Source: Ichthyobacterium seriolicida (GTDB taxonomy: Bacteria; Bacteroidota; Bacteroidia; Flavobacteriales; Ichthyobacteriaceae). From it: a stretch of 64,000 nt of DNA. Each line of letters starts with the position of its first letter. The first letter of the stretch is position 1. The notes below the pieces were generated by a model. It was given only the letters and a program-made list of their open reading frames with translations, had not been told where the DNA came from and did not search any database. Below are positions 18,391-28,381 of the stretch, piece after piece. The translations under genes and the position numbers were made by a program. The stretch spans positions 1,222,951 to 1,286,950 of the forward strand of contig NZ_AP014564.1 of NCBI RefSeq assembly GCF_002369955.1. The letters run 5' to 3'.

Positions 18391-19806
18391 ATGATCATGT
18401 ATTCAAACTTTAGTAAACTCATTTTAGGAGTACTTCTTGTAAGTATTACATTTTCTTGCATAAAAGAAAAATATATTACCGATAAACCAACAGATAAAAC
18501 AACCTCTAATAAGAGTTTAATAACTGAATTTAAACTGTTAGTTTCTCAAAACCCTGATAAAATAGGGAATACAGATGTAGTAGCACAAGAGGTAACTTTT
18601 GAAAATTCAAAATTTTATGTTCTGTTATTACCTCACGGACTTAATCCTGGAACTACAACTTTTATACCTAAGATTACTGTTTCTGAAGGTACTATATCAC
18701 CTCCCACTGGGGAAGCTGTAGAATTAGCCAATATTGTTAAAAATGGTGCTGATATAGACATTCATAATTCAGGGCAAGAATACACCATTACAAGTAGAGA
18801 TAAATCTGTACATAAATATAGAGTTATCGCTATTAGTGCTCCAAGCGGCATTGATGTTTCTAAAACTATTATTACAGCTAATACTTTGAAAGGCTTAGAA
18901 TCTGAAGCTATTAATCCTGTTGTCAACGACTTAGATGAGACAATAGTATTTGGTTCATTGACGAATGCAGATCTGGAAAATAGTTTTTCTGAAGATTCTT
19001 TTAGTTTAGACATTTCTGTGGCTGTGACTACAACAAATAATAAACATCTGTCTATTGTCACCCCAACTACAGCTAATTTTAAAAAGAAAGGATTCTCTGA
19101 TGAGGAATCACGTATTTATGAAGCTGATCTTCCTATCACTTACACAGTATACGGAAAGAAATTTATAAGAACATATAAGGCAACTATATATAGGGAAAAT
19201 ATTGTCTTTGCAAAAGTTAAGGCTACTAAACGCGTTTTTGATGAAGCTGTCGCTGAGGCTGCTGCTAAGAATGTTATTGCTAAAGCTGCTGCTGAGACTG
19301 CTAAGAACAGCGCAATTACAGCTAAAGAATTTACTGATACTATATTAGCTACTGCTACTGATATTAAGAAAAAATTCTGGTCATTTACTCCTCCTGCTAT
19401 TATGATTGGTACGATTATCAGAAAGCTTACAAAGGTTTCTCAAGCTGCTTCTAGTGCTGCTGATCTTGCTAATACTTCTACTGAAGCTGTTAATGCCACT
19501 AATTCTGAAGCCGCTTTTGAGGCTGCTGAGGCTGCTGAGGCTGCTGCTAATGATGCCCTAGAAACTGTTAAATTTTTTAGAAATTCTCCAGCTTTTATTA
19601 TCGCTAAGGGGATTATTGGCGATAAAGCTGAAACTAATTCTAATATGGTTATCACTGGTCTTACTTATATGTTTCCCGCTGCTAAGAATGATGCTAAAAT
19701 TGCCGCTGATGCCTCTAAAGAGACTGCTAATGCTCTTAAAAAAGTTGATGATGCTAGAACTGCTTATGAAAGTGCAAAAGCTGATGCTGGGATTAACATT
19801 GAGTGA
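18391..19806 (+). CDS. DUF5018-like lipoprotein with alanine-rich helical tail
   Basis: Predicted surface or periplasmic lipoprotein of 471 residues. A signal peptide ends in the lipobox ITFSC (Cys at about residue 23). Residues 40-150 resemble the DUF5018/immunoglobulin-like repeats of Bacteroidota lipoproteins: SLITEFKLLVSQNP, FIPKITVSEGTISPPTGEA and YTITSRDKSVHKYRVIAI. A second similar domain follows (to about 275). From about 280 to the end the protein is alanine-rich and probably forms long helices or a coiled coil (AAAKNVIAKAAAETAKNSA). It stands alone between MITEs and a methyltransferase gene. The function is unknown; binding or adhesion is a guess from architecture. Confidence 0.65.
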   Translation: MIMYSNFSKLILGVLLVSITFSCIKEKYITDKPTDKTTSNKSLITEFKLLVSQNPDKIGNTDVVAQEVTFENSKFYVLLLPHGLNPGTTTFIPKITVSEGTISPPTGEAVELANIVKNGADIDIHNSGQEYTITSRDKSVHKYRVIAISAPSGIDVSKTIITANTLKGLESEAINPVVNDLDETIVFGSLTNADLENSFSEDSFSLDISVAVTTTNNKHLSIVTPTTANFKKKGFSDEESRIYEADLPITYTVYGKKFIRTYKATIYRENIVFAKVKATKRVFDEAVAEAAAKNVIAKAAAETAKNSAITAKEFTDTILATATDIKKKFWSFTPPAIMIGTIIRKLTKVSQAASSAADLANTSTEAVNATNSEAAFEAAEAAEAAANDALETVKFFRNSPAFIIAKGIIGDKAETNSNMVITGLTYMFPAAKNDAKIAADASKETANALKKVDDARTAYESAKADAGINIE

Positions 19807-19888
19807 GTCTAAGATAATTAATAAACTACTGTTTTAAACAGCCTTTTCATAAACAAAAAAGATATTTTAATAATTATTTCAATACAAA

Positions 19889-20662
19889 ATGACTGATACA
19901 ATATCAGAATCTAGTCAAGGTCATTGGGTTCTGGCTAAGATGGGCAAAAGAGTTTTACGTCCTGGGGGAAAAGAACTAACACGATGGTTAATTGAAAATA
20001 TAGATATTAATCCCAAGAGTTCGGTAGTAGAATTTGCTCCAGGATTAGGGTTGACAGCTCTATTAGCACTCGAATATAAACCTTCTATGTATACTGGGAT
20101 AGAGATGATAGAAGATGTAGCCAACTCACTTGAAAAAAAGATTGGATCTTCCAATGTAAAAATTGTAATTGCCAATGCAAATAAAACATCTCTAAGTGAT
20201 GAAGTTGCTACTCAAGTATATGGAGAAGCTATGTTAACTATGCAGTCTGATAACCAAAAATCAGATATTATAAAAGAGGCATACAGGATACTAAAAAAAG
20301 GTGGTCTATATGGTATTCACGAATTAGAATTAGTGCCTAATGAAATCCCAGATGACCATAAGAAGAAAATACGATTAGCTCTTTCAAAAGAGATTAAAGT
20401 AAATGCAAGACCATTGACAGAAAATGAGTGGGTAAATATACTTGTAAAAGAGGGCTTTAAAATCAAGAAAATTTATAGACAACCTATGCGATTGTTAGAA
20501 ATTAGAAGAGTTATTGCTGATGAAGGTGTTTTTAATACTCTCAAGATACTAATAAACGTTCTATCTCATCCCTTGGAGAGGAAGAGAATTTTAGCAATGA
20601 GAAAACTATTTTTTAAGTATAAACCCCATATGAGTTCGATTTCTATCATAGCAGAGAAATAA
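19889..20662 (+). CDS. Class I SAM-dependent methyltransferase
   Basis: A 257-residue protein with a Rossmann methyltransferase core: motif I is VVEFAPGLGLTALLAL (about residues 46-61), followed by GIEMIED (motif II acid) and AYRILKKGGLYGIHELEL (post-motif). The substrate cannot be deduced. The start at ATG 19889 follows the lipoprotein stop by 82 bases; a short palindrome CTGTTTTAAACAG sits in the gap. Downstream lies only mobile-element debris, so the gene is at the end of an accessory patch. The C-terminal part (about 150-257) is helical and does not suggest a known subgroup. Confidence 0.75.
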   Translation: MTDTISESSQGHWVLAKMGKRVLRPGGKELTRWLIENIDINPKSSVVEFAPGLGLTALLALEYKPSMYTGIEMIEDVANSLEKKIGSSNVKIVIANANKTSLSDEVATQVYGEAMLTMQSDNQKSDIIKEAYRILKKGGLYGIHELELVPNEIPDDHKKKIRLALSKEIKVNARPLTENEWVNILVKEGFKIKKIYRQPMRLLEIRRVIADEGVFNTLKILINVLSHPLERKRILAMRKLFFKYKPHMSSISIIAEK

Positions 20663-20726
20663 ATGGGAAATTTCAGAATCTATTATAGAGTTCGATTGAT
20701 AAGTTGTGTTGAATAGTTATTTACTC

Positions 20727-21185
20727 GAGACTATCCTGAAAAGTGTGTAAATAGAAAATGACATTTTTTTGTTTTTATTCATAGTCGAACTCTTTTGTTA
20801 AGAATAGTTAAAAATTGATTCAAAATTATTTCCCAATTTGGTATGGGTTTGGGCCATTTTTTTTGTAGCCTCTCTCAGAGATAAGAAAATAGATTTTATA
20901 ACAGCAGCATCAGTTGGGAATGACAATCTGTTTTTGGTATACTTTCTGATTTTTCCATTGAGGTTTTCAATCAAGTTGGTCGTGTAAATAATTTTCCTGA
21001 TTTCTACGGGAAATTCATAAAAAGCAGATAATTCCTCCCAGTTATCTCGCCAGCTTTTAACAGCATAGGAATACTTGGATTTCCATGTCTTTGCAAAGTC
21101 ATTTAGGGCTGGCCTCAGCTGATTGTTTTGTAGGGGAATTGTATATTGATTTCATATCATTTAGAAAACGTCTTTTTATCCTTCC
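20727..21185 (-). pseudogene. IS256-family transposase remnant (C-terminal part)
   Basis: The minus strand encodes [20 protein letters not shown], then [20 protein letters not shown] and [20 protein letters not shown], the typical C-terminus of mutator-type IS256 transposases; the Glu of TTNLIENLN would be the third catalytic residue. Nonsense codons are present upstream and the rest of the gene is gone, cut at about 21185 near a MITE. The outer end at 20727 reads GAGACTATCC...AAGTGTGTAAAT, a variant of the IS256 end found elsewhere in the window. Related fragments lie at 29231-29502 and 30712-30851. Confidence 0.75.
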
Positions 21186-21191
21186 ATACTA

Positions 21192-21430
21192 ACCCGAGTT
21201 TGATTAATAATTTGCTTACTTAAAACAATCAAAAGACTTGAATTAACAGCTATTAAAGAGATTTGTGTTTGTGATAAATAAAATGTTTTTGTGCAAAAAG
21301 TATCAAGTTTCCATTAAATCACCTCATAAGCATATAAAAGGACTCCAATAACCACACCAGTAATATCTTAAACTTCAATAAAATTAATAAATTAAAAAGG
21401 GCCAAGCGTTTTTATTAATCTAACTCAGGT
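21192..21430 (+). repeat. IS982-derived MITE, complete but drifted copy (239 bp)
   Basis: Ends ACCCGAGTTTGATTAATAA and the complement of ACCTGAGTTAGATTAATAA; the interior aligns with the copy at 17946 but has more changes and a short insertion. It lies between IS256 and IS1380 remnants, each apparently cut at its edge. Confidence 0.7.
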
Positions 21431-21627
21431 TTCAAGCATGATTAAAGATCCATCAGAACTAATTTCTGATGATGAAAAATTTAACTCAACAGAAGTTTTC
21501 CTTATATAAAATAATGTATTTCTATTCCTCGTTTTTGAACTTTATCTAAAGTCGTTGTTTTTTAGTTAACCCTAATAAAATTAGCACTTTATGCCTAATA
21601 TTGAAATATATCTGTGAATAATCTGGG
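21431..21627 (-). repeat. IS1380 5'-end fragment
   Basis: It matches the first 35 or so codons and leader of the IS1380 transposase copies (CATGATTAAAGATCCATCAG and onward), ending ATAATCTGGG before TTAA. The rest of the element is missing at the MITE boundary. The block 20663-21690 between the methyltransferase and tsaC thus consists of three adjoining IS-derived pieces and holds no gene. Confidence 0.75.
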
Positions 21628-21693
21628 TTAATTCTACAAGAGCTTTCCTATAAAAAGCACTAAACAGCTTTATCTTATTGGGGATAATTTTTT

Positions 21694-21701
21694 TACTTTT
21701 G
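21694..21701 (+). promoter_or_regulatory. Candidate -7 box for tsaC-cca
   Basis: TACTTTTG matches TAnnTTTG, about 96 bases before the tsaC ATG. A TTG lies 13 bases further upstream, closer than usual for a -33 element. Confidence 0.4.
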
Positions 21702-21796
21702 CCCTTCAGTTTCAATTTTTTATAGTTAAATGCATTTTTCTCTTAATGATCACTGGGAGATGAGTGTTTTTGCTGTATAAAAAAGTTACACATTAA

Positions 21797-22354
21797 ATGA
21801 TAAAAGAATTATCTAAGACTGTAGAGGTATTGAAAAGAGGTGGAGTTGTTCTGTATCCTACAGACACTATTTGGGGTCTTGGTTGCGATGCTAAAAATGA
21901 AAGTGCTATAGACAGGATATATGATGTAAAAAAGAGGCTTTATGCTAAGAGCATGATCATATTAGTCAATAGCGAGCAAATGCTCAAAAAGATTGTAGAT
22001 ATCCCCAAAGCAGCTTTGGAAATCATAAATGATCGTAAAAAAATAGTAACCATTATATACGATAATCCAAGAGGGATACCTAAAAGCATTGTATCAAAAG
22101 ACAATACTATTGCCATAAGACTAACTAGAAATACATTTTGTAATAGATTAATATCTATGTTAAACAGCCCAATAGTATCTACTTCTGCTAATATTAGTGG
22201 CTTTGCACATCCCAATAGTTTTAAAGATATAGATTCTGAGATTTTAAATCAGGTAGACTATTGTGTAAATTTATACAGAGATAATAAATGCATCAAGCCA
22301 TCGTCTATTATAAGAGTATCTGAAAACGCTGAAATTAAAATAATAAGAGAATAG
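21797..22354 (+). CDS. tsaC: L-threonylcarbamoyladenylate synthase
   Basis: YrdC/Sua5-family enzyme (185 residues) that makes threonylcarbamoyl-AMP from threonine, bicarbonate and ATP, the first step of the t6A modification at position 37 of ANN-decoding tRNAs. Family features are GGVVLYPTDTIWGLGCDA (about residues 15-32), the basic stretch VKKRLYAKSMIILV, and the SxN block VSTSANISG. It is the short form without the Sua5 C-terminal domain. It lies 14 bases before the CCA-adding enzyme gene, so two tRNA-maturation enzymes probably share one transcript. Confidence 0.93.
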   Translation: MIKELSKTVEVLKRGGVVLYPTDTIWGLGCDAKNESAIDRIYDVKKRLYAKSMIILVNSEQMLKKIVDIPKAALEIINDRKKIVTIIYDNPRGIPKSIVSKDNTIAIRLTRNTFCNRLISMLNSPIVSTSANISGFAHPNSFKDIDSEILNQVDYCVNLYRDNKCIKPSSIIRVSENAEIKIIRE

Positions 22355-22368
22355 ATTTTTATATAAAT

Positions 22369-23799
22369 ATGTACACCAAGGGCAGTAATAATTATACGAT
22401 ACTAGACAAACCTATCTTCAGGGTGATAAGTGATATAGCCGAAGAGATGAAAATGCCAACTTATGTCATAGGAGGGTTTGTAAGAGACTATGTTTTAAGA
22501 CGAAACATTCCAAAAGATATAGATATTGTAACGGTAGGAAGTGGAATAAAATTAGCCAATATGGTAGCTGATAAATTACCTAATAAACCCAAGGTGAGAA
22601 TTTTCAAAAATTTTGGCACGGCTATGATACAATCCGATGGTTTAGATATAGAATTTGTAGGAGCTAGGAAAGAATCGTATGATATAAACAGTAGAAAACC
22701 CTCAGTAGAGAGCGGTTGTTTGGAAGATGATCAAAACAGGAGAGACTTTACTATAAACGCTTTGGCCTTGAGTCTTAATAAACCAGATTTTGGCTTACTC
22801 ATAGATCCATTTAATGGATTAGAAGATATAAGTGATAAAATCATAAAGACTCCTCTAGACCCAGATATCACTTATTCTGATGATCCTTTACGTATGATTA
22901 GAGCAATTAGATTTGCTACTCAGCTAAATTTTGAAATAGATGATGATTCTCTAGATTCTATAAGGAAGAATAAAAACAGAATATCTATTGTCTCTAAAGA
23001 GAGGATTTTAGATGAGCTCAGCAAGATATTAATGTCAAAAAAACCTTCAATAGGCTTTGAATTACTTTTTAGAGTAGGTCTTTTAGAGATACTAATTCCC
23101 GAATTGACCAATTTGCAAGGAGTAGAAAAAATAGAAGGACAATCTCATAAAGACAATATGTTTCACACTTTTGAAGTAGTCGATAATATATCTAGAAATA
23201 CTGATAATATATGGTTGAGGTGGGCTGCTTTATTTCACGATATAGGCAAGGCTTCGACTAAAAAATTTGAAAATGGAAAATGGACTTTTCACAGTCATGA
23301 ATTTATCGGATCTAAAATGGTTTATAAGTTGTTCAAGCGCTTAAAGATGCCTTTGAATGACAATATGAAATACGTACAAAAAATGGTACTGTTGAGTTCT
23401 CGTCCTATATCTATTTCTGAGAATAGCGTTACAGATTCTGCTATAAGACGTTTATTATTCGATGTCGGCGATGAGATAGATGATCTCATGACCCTTTGTG
23501 AAGCAGACATAACTACAAAGAATGTACACAAGTTGAACCTATATAGAAATAATTTTAAAGTTGTCAGAAATAAGATAAAAGAAGTTGAAGAGAGAGACAG
23601 GATAAGAAATTTCCAACCTCCTATATCTGGAGATACTCTTATGAAATTATTCGATTTAGAACCTTGTAAGGAGATAGGAATTATAAAAAGAGACGTAAGA
23701 GAGGCAATTCTAGAGGGAAAAATTCCCAATGAATACGAACCTTCATACCAGTTTGCATTAAAGAGAGGAATAGAAATAGGTTTAAAACCAAAAGTATAA
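22369..23799 (+). CDS. cca: CCA tRNA nucleotidyltransferase / HD-domain protein
   Basis: Adds or repairs the CCA end of tRNAs, which this genome needs because tRNA-Glu here lacks an encoded CCA. The 476 residues start with the class II nucleotidyltransferase head: YVIGGFVRDYVLRRN, the catalytic DID in PKDIDIVTVG, and DDQNRRDFTINALALS. An RNA-binding region with DDPLRMIRAIRFA follows, then an HD domain (RWAALFHDIGKAS, HSHEFIGSKM). A poly(A) polymerase role is possible for relatives, but the HD form in Bacteroidota is usually annotated as CCA-adding. An IS256-type end starts two bases after the stop. Confidence 0.93.
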   Translation: MYTKGSNNYTILDKPIFRVISDIAEEMKMPTYVIGGFVRDYVLRRNIPKDIDIVTVGSGIKLANMVADKLPNKPKVRIFKNFGTAMIQSDGLDIEFVGARKESYDINSRKPSVESGCLEDDQNRRDFTINALALSLNKPDFGLLIDPFNGLEDISDKIIKTPLDPDITYSDDPLRMIRAIRFATQLNFEIDDDSLDSIRKNKNRISIVSKERILDELSKILMSKKPSIGFELLFRVGLLEILIPELTNLQGVEKIEGQSHKDNMFHTFEVVDNISRNTDNIWLRWAALFHDIGKASTKKFENGKWTFHSHEFIGSKMVYKLFKRLKMPLNDNMKYVQKMVLLSSRPISISENSVTDSAIRRLLFDVGDEIDDLMTLCEADITTKNVHKLNLYRNNFKVVRNKIKEVEERDRIRNFQPPISGDTLMKLFDLEPCKEIGIIKRDVREAILEGKIPNEYEPSYQFALKRGIEIGLKPKV

Positions 23800-23800
23800 T

Positions 23801-23877
23801 GACACTATCCCTCCTTAAAGTGTGTAAATAAAAAATGACATATTTTTTTCGTTCCCACTAAATTATTAGTGGGCCAA
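23801..23877 (-). repeat. Solitary IS256-type end and adjacent hairpin
   Basis: GACACTATCCCTCCTTAAAGTGTGTAAAT-type sequence at 23801-23829 matches the IS256 end at 43734-43759 and elsewhere, followed by AATGACATATTTTTTT. No transposase text adjoins it. Next, CCCACTAA-ATTA-TTAGTGGG (23858-23877) forms an 8-bp hairpin with no T tract on its far side. These sit between the convergent genes cca and atpC. Confidence 0.6.
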
Positions 23878-23925
23878 ATAAAATAGTCAATTGATTTGTC
23901 TGTAAACAGAAGTTATAATAAATTA

Positions 23926-24213
23926 TTAGTTGAGTAAAACTGTTATTTTATTATTGTTTACATCTACAACACCTTTGTTTATTTTCAAAATAAAGGAGCC
24001 ATTTTCCTCATTATAAGTCTCTATATCTCCTTTTGAGATCTTTTTGATTTTGTCTTTATCAGCTATGAGTTTTATAATCCCCTTTTCGAGAGTAGAAATA
24101 ATAGGAGCGTGATTTTTCAAAATTTGAAACATCCCTTTAGACCCAGGCACAGTAACAGACCAAACCTCCCCACTGAAAATAATCTTATCAAGTGTAACAA
24201 TATCTATATGCAT
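23926..24213 (-). CDS. atpC: ATP synthase F1 epsilon subunit
   Basis: Short epsilon subunit (95 residues) of the rotary ATP synthase, linking rotor gamma to the c-ring and modulating activity. It has only the beta-sandwich domain (VTVPGSKGMFQILKNHAPII, ILKINKGVVDVNNNKITVLL); the C-terminal helical hairpin of the proteobacterial form is absent, as is usual in Bacteroidota. It begins 3 bases after atpD, so the two are cotranscribed. The remaining atp genes are not in this window. Confidence 0.93.
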   Translation of the reverse strand: MHIDIVTLDKIIFSGEVWSVTVPGSKGMFQILKNHAPIISTLEKGIIKLIADKDKIKKISKGDIETYNEENGSFILKINKGVVDVNNNKITVLLN

Positions 24214-24216
24214 TTC

Positions 24217-25746
<1,530 letters not shown>

Positions 25747-25756
25747 TTAAGGCGCG

Positions 25757-25764
25757 CAAAGTTA
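25757..25764 (-). promoter_or_regulatory. Candidate -7 box for atpD-atpC
   Basis: TAACTTTG on the minus strand matches TAnnTTTG, about 29 bases before the atpD ATG. Its position after the gatC stop supports a separate promoter for the ATP synthase pair. Confidence 0.6.
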
Positions 25765-25797
25765 ATATTTTATATTAAAAATTCTATTTATCATTTA

Positions 25798-26082
25798 TTA
25801 CATAAATTTTGGTAACCTAAAGTAATTACCGTCTTTTTCAGGGGCATTTTTTAGAGCTTCTTCTTGATTTATCCAATCTCTTGGACTATCCTCTCTAAAA
25901 ACATTAGTATTTTGATTTATATATACTAAAGGTTCGACGTTATCAGTGTTTACCTCATTTAAACAATCTATGAACGACACCATATTATTCAGATTATCTA
26001 ACATGATTTGTTTCTCCTCTTCATTAAAATGCAATTTTGCTAGCTTGGCTAGCTTATCTATTTTGTCAATACTTACTTTCAT
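25798..26082 (-). CDS. gatC: Glutamyl/aspartyl-tRNA amidotransferase subunit C
   Basis: Small subunit (94 residues) of GatCAB, which converts Glu-tRNA-Gln or Asp-tRNA-Asn into the correct amidated forms. The helical N-terminus (DKIDKLAKLAKLHFNEEEKQ) and the tail DSPRDWINQEEALKNAPEKD followed by YFRLPKF are typical. gatA and gatB are elsewhere. It is the last gene of a minus-strand run yaaA-plsC-gatC, 7 bases after plsC. Confidence 0.92.
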   Translation of the reverse strand: MKVSIDKIDKLAKLAKLHFNEEEKQIMLDNLNNMVSFIDCLNEVNTDNVEPLVYINQNTNVFREDSPRDWINQEEALKNAPEKDGNYFRLPKFM

Positions 26083-26089
26083 TAGTTTC

Positions 26090-26794
26090 CTATTTAGGTT
26101 GTAATCGTTCTAATTCTCCTTTTATAAGGCAGAATATATCGTTTTTTAATTCCGTTCTGTCTGATCCTGTTCTAGGTTCGTAAATGTGTGCATTTAAAAT
26201 TCCAGGGGATCCCTTTGACCATATAAAGGGGAACTTCTTTTTATTATCGGGAAATACAACTGGAACTATCATAGAGTTCGTCTCTACCGAAAGACTAAAA
26301 GCTCCATCTTTGAATCTATCTAAAAGGAGGTCATAATCATCTGGGATATGTCCCTCTGGAAATATGCATATGGATTTTCCATTCTTAATAGTTTCCATGG
26401 ATTTCATATAGCTTTTTTTTCGGCTGTGCAATTTTTTTCTATCTACTAAAATCATTGTGCGTTTTGCCAATATCCCAAATATGGGCAGTTTCCCTAATTC
26501 TGCTTTTGCTATAAATAGAGTCTGTTTAGGATTTAGCAATAGAATCATGTATATATCCAATTCTGATGAATGATTAGAAACTATTATATACGGTTGGTCA
26601 TCCTTTGGGAAAGCGCCATGTTTTCTCATTATAAATCCCATTAACATCAATATTAGGCGGGCCCAGCCTCTGGCTGTTCTAGCTAACAAAGGAGGATAAA
26701 ATAGAGATATAAAACAGAAAGGAGCAGTAAAGATTGTAACAGTAATTGTAACTATCCAATACCAAATTCTCCACAAGAACCTAAATATTATCAT
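26090..26794 (-). CDS. plsC: 1-acyl-glycerol-3-phosphate acyltransferase
   Basis: Inner-membrane enzyme (234 residues) that adds the second acyl chain to lysophosphatidic acid in phospholipid synthesis. Two N-terminal hydrophobic segments precede the catalytic HxxxxD motif SNHSSELDIYMILL, and the substrate-binding FPEG motif appears in ICIFPEGHIPDD. Its ATG overlaps the yaaA stop (ATGA, 26791-26794), showing coupling, and gatC follows after 7 bases. Confidence 0.92.
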   Translation of the reverse strand: MIIFRFLWRIWYWIVTITVTIFTAPFCFISLFYPPLLARTARGWARLILMLMGFIMRKHGAFPKDDQPYIIVSNHSSELDIYMILLLNPKQTLFIAKAELGKLPIFGILAKRTMILVDRKKLHSRKKSYMKSMETIKNGKSICIFPEGHIPDDYDLLLDRFKDGAFSLSVETNSMIVPVVFPDNKKKFPFIWSKGSPGILNAHIYEPRTGSDRTELKNDIFCLIKGELERLQPK

Positions 26795-27543
26795 CGGATA
26801 AAGACAATTTTCCTATCGTTGGATAAATTTTCATCAAAAGTATATCCATCTGTTTTAAACAACTTTATTTGTTCTATATCTTTTATTTGGTTTTCCCATG
26901 CGAATCTGACCATAAATCCTCTGGCCATCTTAGAATATATTGGGATGGTTTTTAATTTTCCGTTCTTTAATTCTTTGAATATTGGTGTGATAATTTTTCT
27001 CGACAAAATTTTACTATTTATTACTTTGAAGTACTCTTCACTCGCTAAATTGAGGATTATTTCTTCTTTATGAGTTAGATCTTTTATAAAACACGAAACT
27101 TTTTCTTGCCAAAAATCGTATAGATTTTTAAAGTTTTCTCCTGAAAGTTTAGTGCCCATCTCCAATCTATATGGATGAATCAAATCCAAAGGTTTTAAAA
27201 TGCCATATAATCCAGATAGTATCAATAAATTTTCTTGTAAATAATCAATGGATTCTAATTGATATGGGTTGATGCTTTTAAAAACAGGACCGTTAAAAGT
27301 ATATATAGCCTGTCTATGTGTTTCTTGAGAAAATGGAAATTCCCAACTGTGATTACGATCCCAATTTAACTCTGCTAATTCTTTGGAAATATTCATCAAA
27401 CTAGATAAATCATCGACAGATTTTTTTTTGAGTATAGAATTTAGGACTGATGATTCTTTTTCGAAGAAAATATTTGAAAACTTTTTTATAGGCACAGAAG
27501 TCTCTGAATCCATGCTTTTAGCTGGAGAGATAATTATCTTCAT
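26791..27543 (-). CDS. yaaA: Peroxide stress protein YaaA (DUF328/UPF0246)
   Basis: DNA-binding protein of the YaaA family (250 residues), which in E. coli lowers free iron and protects against hydrogen peroxide. Diagnostic blocks are MKIIISPAKSMD at the N-terminus, RQAIYTFNGPVFKSI, LSGLYGILKPLDLIHPYRLE, ILNLASEEYFKVI and KMARGFMVRF. The gene heads the coupled set yaaA-plsC-gatC; no functional link between the three is evident. Divergent from rfbC. Confidence 0.92.
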   Translation of the reverse strand: MKIIISPAKSMDSETSVPIKKFSNIFFEKESSVLNSILKKKSVDDLSSLMNISKELAELNWDRNHSWEFPFSQETHRQAIYTFNGPVFKSINPYQLESIDYLQENLLILSGLYGILKPLDLIHPYRLEMGTKLSGENFKNLYDFWQEKVSCFIKDLTHKEEIILNLASEEYFKVINSKILSRKIITPIFKELKNGKLKTIPIYSKMARGFMVRFAWENQIKDIEQIKLFKTDGYTFDENLSNDRKIVFIR

Positions 27544-27591
27544 AGTAAAGTTATCTCGTTATTAACGTCCATTTCAGTCCGCTAAATTAAA

Positions 27592-27599
27592 TATTTTTG
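27592..27599 (+). promoter_or_regulatory. Candidate -7 box for rfbC
   Basis: TATTTTTG matches TAnnTTTG, about 52 bases before the rfbC ATG. Confidence 0.4.
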
Positions 27600-27651
27600 T
27601 TCAAAAAAAGACGTTCCCAAAAAACTTTGACATTAGGTTTAAAATTATAAA

Positions 27652-28206
27652 ATGACAATTACAAATAATGACGGTTTGATTCTGTTAGAACATTCCCATG
27701 TATTTAGAGATGATAGAGGCTTGTTTACAGAAATTTACAATAAGAAAAAATTAAAAGATATAGGTCTAGAAGTAGACTTTGTCCAGGACAACTATTCAAA
27801 ATCTAAAAGAGGGGTTTTGAGAGGATTGCATTTTCAATGTCCTAATCCTCAAGGAAAATTAATCAAAGTCATGAGAGGATCTATATTAGATGTCGTCGTG
27901 AACATGAAAAAAAGCAGTCCCTTTTTTGGGAAACACTATAAATTTTTACTATCCAAAGAAAATAACAGAATGTTATATATTCCCGAATATTTTGCTCATG
28001 GTTTTTTGTCATTACAAGACGATACAGAAGTATTGTATAAATGCACTGATTTTTATCAACCTCAAAACGAAAGAGGAATAATATGGAACGATTCTGATCT
28101 TTCTATAGATTGGAATTTAGAAAATAACAAATTAAATAATGAAGATTTAATTATATCTGAAAAAGATAAGGTGTTATCTCTCTTTAAGGATTCAATTTAT
28201 TTCTAA
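27652..28206 (+). CDS. rfbC: dTDP-4-dehydrorhamnose 3,5-epimerase
   Basis: Cupin-fold epimerase (184 residues) of the dTDP-L-rhamnose pathway, acting on dTDP-4-keto-6-deoxyglucose to supply rhamnose for surface polysaccharide. Features: FRDDRGLFTEIYN, the catalytic histidine in GVLRGLHFQCPNPQGKLIKV, and YIPEYFAHGFLSLQDDTEV followed by YKCTDFY and the motif NERGIIWND. No other dTDP-sugar gene is adjacent, so the rest of the pathway is elsewhere. The next 175 bases contain only a 6-bp hairpin, GCCTTA...TAAGGC, at 28242-28261. Confidence 0.93.
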   Translation: MTITNNDGLILLEHSHVFRDDRGLFTEIYNKKKLKDIGLEVDFVQDNYSKSKRGVLRGLHFQCPNPQGKLIKVMRGSILDVVVNMKKSSPFFGKHYKFLLSKENNRMLYIPEYFAHGFLSLQDDTEVLYKCTDFYQPQNERGIIWNDSDLSIDWNLENNKLNNEDLIISEKDKVLSLFKDSIYF

Positions 28207-28381
28207 AAAAAGCATATCCAAAGTGCCATCTAGTCATCAATGCCTTATTTTTTATTAAGGCTATATTGAAATTATTTTGTCTATTTTAGTTCAAGAGAAT
28301 AAAGATGATATTGGCTGTTAATTAAGTTACTATTATTTTAACGAGCCTGATAGTGGTTATATTTTATAAAAATGCAAGAAA

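Noticed and set aside
23322-23729. A 135-codon minus-strand frame inside cca
   Set aside because: Antisense shadow of the HD-domain region of cca.
23858-23877. Hairpin CCCACTAA-ATTA-TTAGTGGG as terminator for cca or atpC
   Set aside because: The stem is good, but neither strand has a T run directly after it, so it was recorded only as a hairpin within the IS256-end entry.
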